Both the position numbers and the translations under genes were made by a program. From Halobacillus campisalis (GTDB taxonomy: Bacteria > Bacillota > Bacilli > Bacillales > Halobacillaceae): 64,000 bases of DNA. Below, one piece after another: positions 61,726 through 64,000 of this stretch. Numbering within the stretch: the first letter of the stretch is position 1; each line of letters opens with the position of its first letter. The stretch lies in contig NZ_JAPVRC010000002.1 in the NCBI RefSeq assembly GCF_030345335.1, forward strand, positions 372,001-436,000, given 5' to 3'. The notes under the pieces are model-generated. The model was not told where the DNA came from. It was given only the letters and a program-made list of their open reading frames with translations, and searched no databases.

Positions 61726-62895
61726 ATGATGGTGAATATTGAGGAATTCATACTGAATGCCAGTATTTTAATTACAATCATTTATTTGTCAGCTTTTTTG
61801 CATAAACAGTTTCTTGTCAATTTGAATAACCGGATGAAAGTCCTTATTTTCATCACGTTCTCAATTTTAGCGGGATGGTCGTCGATGTTCTTTGGAATTC
61901 ACTTAGGAGATGCTGTAATTTTCGATCTTCGCTTCATTCCCATCATTATTGCGACATTGTTTGCAAAGAAGCCCTGGCATATAGTCGTTGTCGGGACAGG
62001 CATAGGGGTACTTCGTTTCACTTTTGGAATCAGTGAAGCGGCAATAGTTGGCTTCATTAATATGCTCCTCCTTTCTTTAGCAGGTTTATTGATGAACAAA
62101 TACTTGGCACAATGGTCATTCGTAAAAAAAATAATATTCGTCTCCATAGGGTTGAATGTATTGAATTCCTTCGTAATCGCGATGCTAGGAGTATTCCCTC
62201 TGCAAGATTATTTACGTTCGATCATTCCTGTAGCGATGCCTATGAGTATCACACTTAGTTTATTTTTATCATGGATGGTCAAGGATTTGGCAGAGGAGTC
62301 AGCTTCGAAGAAAGATTTATTAGAAAAAGCGAGCAGAGATCCACTGACTAAACTTTATAATCGTCGTGCATTCATGAGATTTTATGAAGAATACGCAATG
62401 GAAAAGGAGAAATGTTCACCGCTGGCTGTTTCTATCATTGATATCGACTTTTTCAAAAAAGTGAACGATACTCATGGACATGTAACCGGTGATCTGGTTC
62501 TCCAGCGAATGAGCGAGTTGTTCACAGAAAATTTGAGAAGTATTGATATTATAGCTCGCTATGGGGGAGAGGAGTTTGTGGTGCTTCTGCCTCATTGTGA
62601 TCATGGTGCAGCAGAGAAGGCGATGGAGAGGATCAGAGCAGCTATTGAAGAGGAAACGTTTCTAGTCAACGGACTGCAGCTTCAGGTTACGGTATCAATT
62701 GGAGTGGCCACTTCTCTGAATGTAGAAATGGAATACTTAATTAATGCGGCAGACAAAGCGTTATATGAAGCGAAAAATGCGGGGCGAAACCGAGTTCTGA
62801 GTTATGAATGGGATAATATAGGAAAAGAGCAGCTGGTGAAAAAAGTCCAACAAAAATTTTCAGCTTTAGAGAACCATATTCCCTTAAATAAATAA
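61726..62895 (+). CDS. Membrane-bound diguanylate cyclase (DgcK-like)
   Basis: A 389-residue protein: the first ~190 residues form about six helices of the 5TMR-LytS/YhcK sensor type, then a GGDEF domain starting KASRDPLTKLYNRRAF. The active site is GGEEF in ARYGGEEFVVLLPH, and an RSID sequence five residues before it matches the RxxD inhibitory site, so c-di-GMP synthesis with feedback control is likely. The start is one of two ATG codons at 61726/61729 behind AAAGAGGG; the earlier TTG at 61702 is disregarded. Confidence 0.9.
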   Translation: MMVNIEEFILNASILITIIYLSAFLHKQFLVNLNNRMKVLIFITFSILAGWSSMFFGIHLGDAVIFDLRFIPIIIATLFAKKPWHIVVVGTGIGVLRFTFGISEAAIVGFINMLLLSLAGLLMNKYLAQWSFVKKIIFVSIGLNVLNSFVIAMLGVFPLQDYLRSIIPVAMPMSITLSLFLSWMVKDLAEESASKKDLLEKASRDPLTKLYNRRAFMRFYEEYAMEKEKCSPLAVSIIDIDFFKKVNDTHGHVTGDLVLQRMSELFTENLRSIDIIARYGGEEFVVLLPHCDHGAAEKAMERIRAAIEEETFLVNGLQLQVTVSIGVATSLNVEMEYLINAADKALYEAKNAGRNRVLSYEWDNIGKEQLVKKVQQKFSALENHIPLNK

Positions 62896-62930
62896 CAGGT
62901 CAGCCTTCAGGGCTGACCTGTTTCTTTTCA
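62893..62930. terminator. Bidirectional terminator after the diguanylate cyclase gene
   Basis: ACAGGTCAGCC and GGCTGACCTGT form an 11-bp stem with a five-base loop, between converging genes. Confidence 0.9.
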
Positions 62931-63665
62931 TTCTGTACTCGTTCCAAGCACCGCTGCATACTGCCAATCGTCGGTGATCGCAAATTTCTCTCCATCCCAC
63001 TTAAGAGGAGATTGAATTAATCCAATTCCATCCGCGTTATATCGTCCGGCAATCCTTTGAAAAGCAAACAGCTCATAAACCCCATCTCCGTCAAAATCGA
63101 CAGGGTAAGCTGTATTCAGGCTTGAGACCCAACCTTGGACAGGAAGTTTCAAAGTGCCGTCCGAATTATAAATTTCCGATAAATATTCTGAACCGCGGTT
63201 ACTAATGTCGAGGATGTAGGAGAGATTCAGCGTCTGGTTCGTTACGAGTACTTTATAGTTGTTTTGGTACATTACATCATACAAATATTGAGAATTGAAC
63301 GTTTCATAATTAAATAGATCTTTAGGACGGTTATTCAAAAAAGAATAGATATAATAATAATAGAATCCACCGCTTCCCCCCGAATTTATACTCACTAAAA
63401 TGTCATCAATTCGATCCCCGGTGAAATCACCTAAAAATAAAGCAGGGTCGTAACCCGCATTTGATTCCAGAGGAATACTGTAAAAATCTTCGCTCCCTCC
63501 GGTCTGAATGACTAGAGTGATATTTGTGGTGAAAGGACTATCGGTTCCATTCGGTTTTAGTCCAGTTAAATAAACGTTGTCCAACACACCATTTCCATTA
63601 ACATCTCCTTGAGCAAATGCAACGACAGAGGGCTGAGTCACAGGACGTGTATCATAAGGATTCAT
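62928..63665 (-). CDS. VCBS/FG-GAP repeat-containing protein
   Basis: A 245-residue protein with three calcium-loop-like segments, GDVNGNGVLDNVYL, GDFTGDRIDDILV and DFDGDGVYELFAF, typical of VCBS/FG-GAP beta-propeller blades. No signal peptide is present, so it may be a spore-coat or cytoplasmic protein and not a secreted one. ATG 63665 has AAGAAGGAGG six bases upstream; codons before it extend into untranslated sequence. Function unknown. Confidence 0.8.
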   Translation of the reverse strand: MNPYDTRPVTQPSVVAFAQGDVNGNGVLDNVYLTGLKPNGTDSPFTTNITLVIQTGGSEDFYSIPLESNAGYDPALFLGDFTGDRIDDILVSINSGGSGGFYYYYIYSFLNNRPKDLFNYETFNSQYLYDVMYQNNYKVLVTNQTLNLSYILDISNRGSEYLSEIYNSDGTLKLPVQGWVSSLNTAYPVDFDGDGVYELFAFQRIAGRYNADGIGLIQSPLKWDGEKFAITDDWQYAAVLGTSTE

Positions 63666-63974
63666 GGGATCCTCCTTCTTAAACTGACCGACTGCGGCGG
63701 TATAGATATAGAGCATCGTATGCCTAAGGATGGTATTCGGTTAATAGAAAGATCTATTCCATGAGAAAGCAGAACATTCAGTTTAGGCAGTGGGCTGGCT
63801 AATCTTCATATCATTTGTAGAAAGACCCTCATCATCAGAATAAGGTTGTGTCTTTTAGTATTGGAAGGGCTCAAAATAAAAGTGGTAAAAGTGGATTACC
63901 ACTTTTTGTAGACGTTCTGCTTCATGATGGTATATGCTTAAAAGTAAGCAATACATAGAAAAGGAGCAGTATGC
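63666..63974. other. Gap before the last gene
   Basis: No gene. It holds a hairpin AAAAGTGGTAA / TTACCACTTTT (63878-63906) followed by T residues; this may be a terminator or leader structure. Confidence 0.4.
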
Positions 63975-64000
63975 ATGTCTATTAGTAAACGTTTCATAAG
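63975..64000 (+). CDS. Start of a gene cut by the window edge
   Basis: ATG 63975 lies eight bases after AAGGAG and opens MSISKRFI before the sequence ends. Only eight full codons are visible, so no product can be named. The earlier ATG at 63971 is out of frame and stops after four codons. Confidence 0.6.

Noticed and set aside
60222-62895. CBASS-like pair of patatin and GGDEF proteins
   Set aside because: The GGDEF protein is a membrane diguanylate cyclase of the DgcK type with its own terminators, not a CD-NTase, and about 600 bases with a repeat separate the two genes.

Overview
The window looks like the chromosome of a moderately halophilic, low-GC Gram-positive bacterium of the Bacillaceae, most like Halobacillus, Thalassobacillus or Pontibacillus. 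The reasons are Bacillus-type synteny (pur operon, yerA-yerB-yerC-pcrB-pcrA-ligA-camS, rocA/putP, gatCAB, dgkB-rlmCD, cysH-cysP-sat-cysC-sumT), AGGAGG-type ribosome sites, S-box riboswitches, a strongly acidic secreted pullulanase and a BCCT glycine-betaine transporter. The genus is inference. No rRNA, tRNA, CRISPR array or intact transposase gene was seen.

Layout. 1-10.8 kb: 3' part of the purine operon (purB', C, S, Q, L, F, M, N, H, D), tightly packed with overlaps and ending in one terminator; a small EYxxD-type membrane protein lies opposite the purD end. 11-20.6 kb: yerA, yerB, yerC, then pcrB-pcrA-ligA-camS. 20.6-21.5 kb: a non-coding composite repeat element. 21.6-25.3 kb: proline metabolism (rocA, a 42-residue symporter accessory protein, putP). 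25.3-26.1 kb: tandem hairpin repeats and an unexplained reading frame. 26.1-31.9 kb: gatCAB, dgkB, rlmCD. 32.2-33.7 kb: what looks like the relic of a phage lysogeny module (small membrane protein, lipoprotein, XRE repressor, operators, truncated cro-like start). 33.8-40.7 kb: pullulanase with a cre site, katG with a Per-box-like site, and a DUF4317 protein. 40.8-41.5 kb: a second repeat-rich island. 41.6-48.4 kb: betaine transporter, DUF2243/CtaG pair, SLC13 anion symporter, MFS transporter, macrodomain protein.

48.5-56.4 kb is a sulfur region. A SAM (S-box) riboswitch precedes cysH-cysP-sat-cysC-sumT and a sirB-hemD fusion, together covering sulfate uptake and reduction and siroheme synthesis. 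sirC lies on the opposite strand behind a second, apparently intact S-box riboswitch whose original target, a yitJ-like homocysteine methyltransferase gene, is now a wrecked pseudogene cut off by a dispersed repeat. 56.8-64 kb: a YjiH-type membrane protein with a class III aminotransferase, a UspA protein, a patatin-like phospholipase, a DgcK-like diguanylate cyclase, a VCBS-repeat protein and the start of one further gene.

The most unusual material is non-coding: a family of about 100-200 bp structured repeats in at least six places, a 118-bp element present in two near-identical inverted copies 20 kb apart, and a 169-bp direct duplication upstream of gatC. Nearly all housekeeping genes look intact and ordinary.
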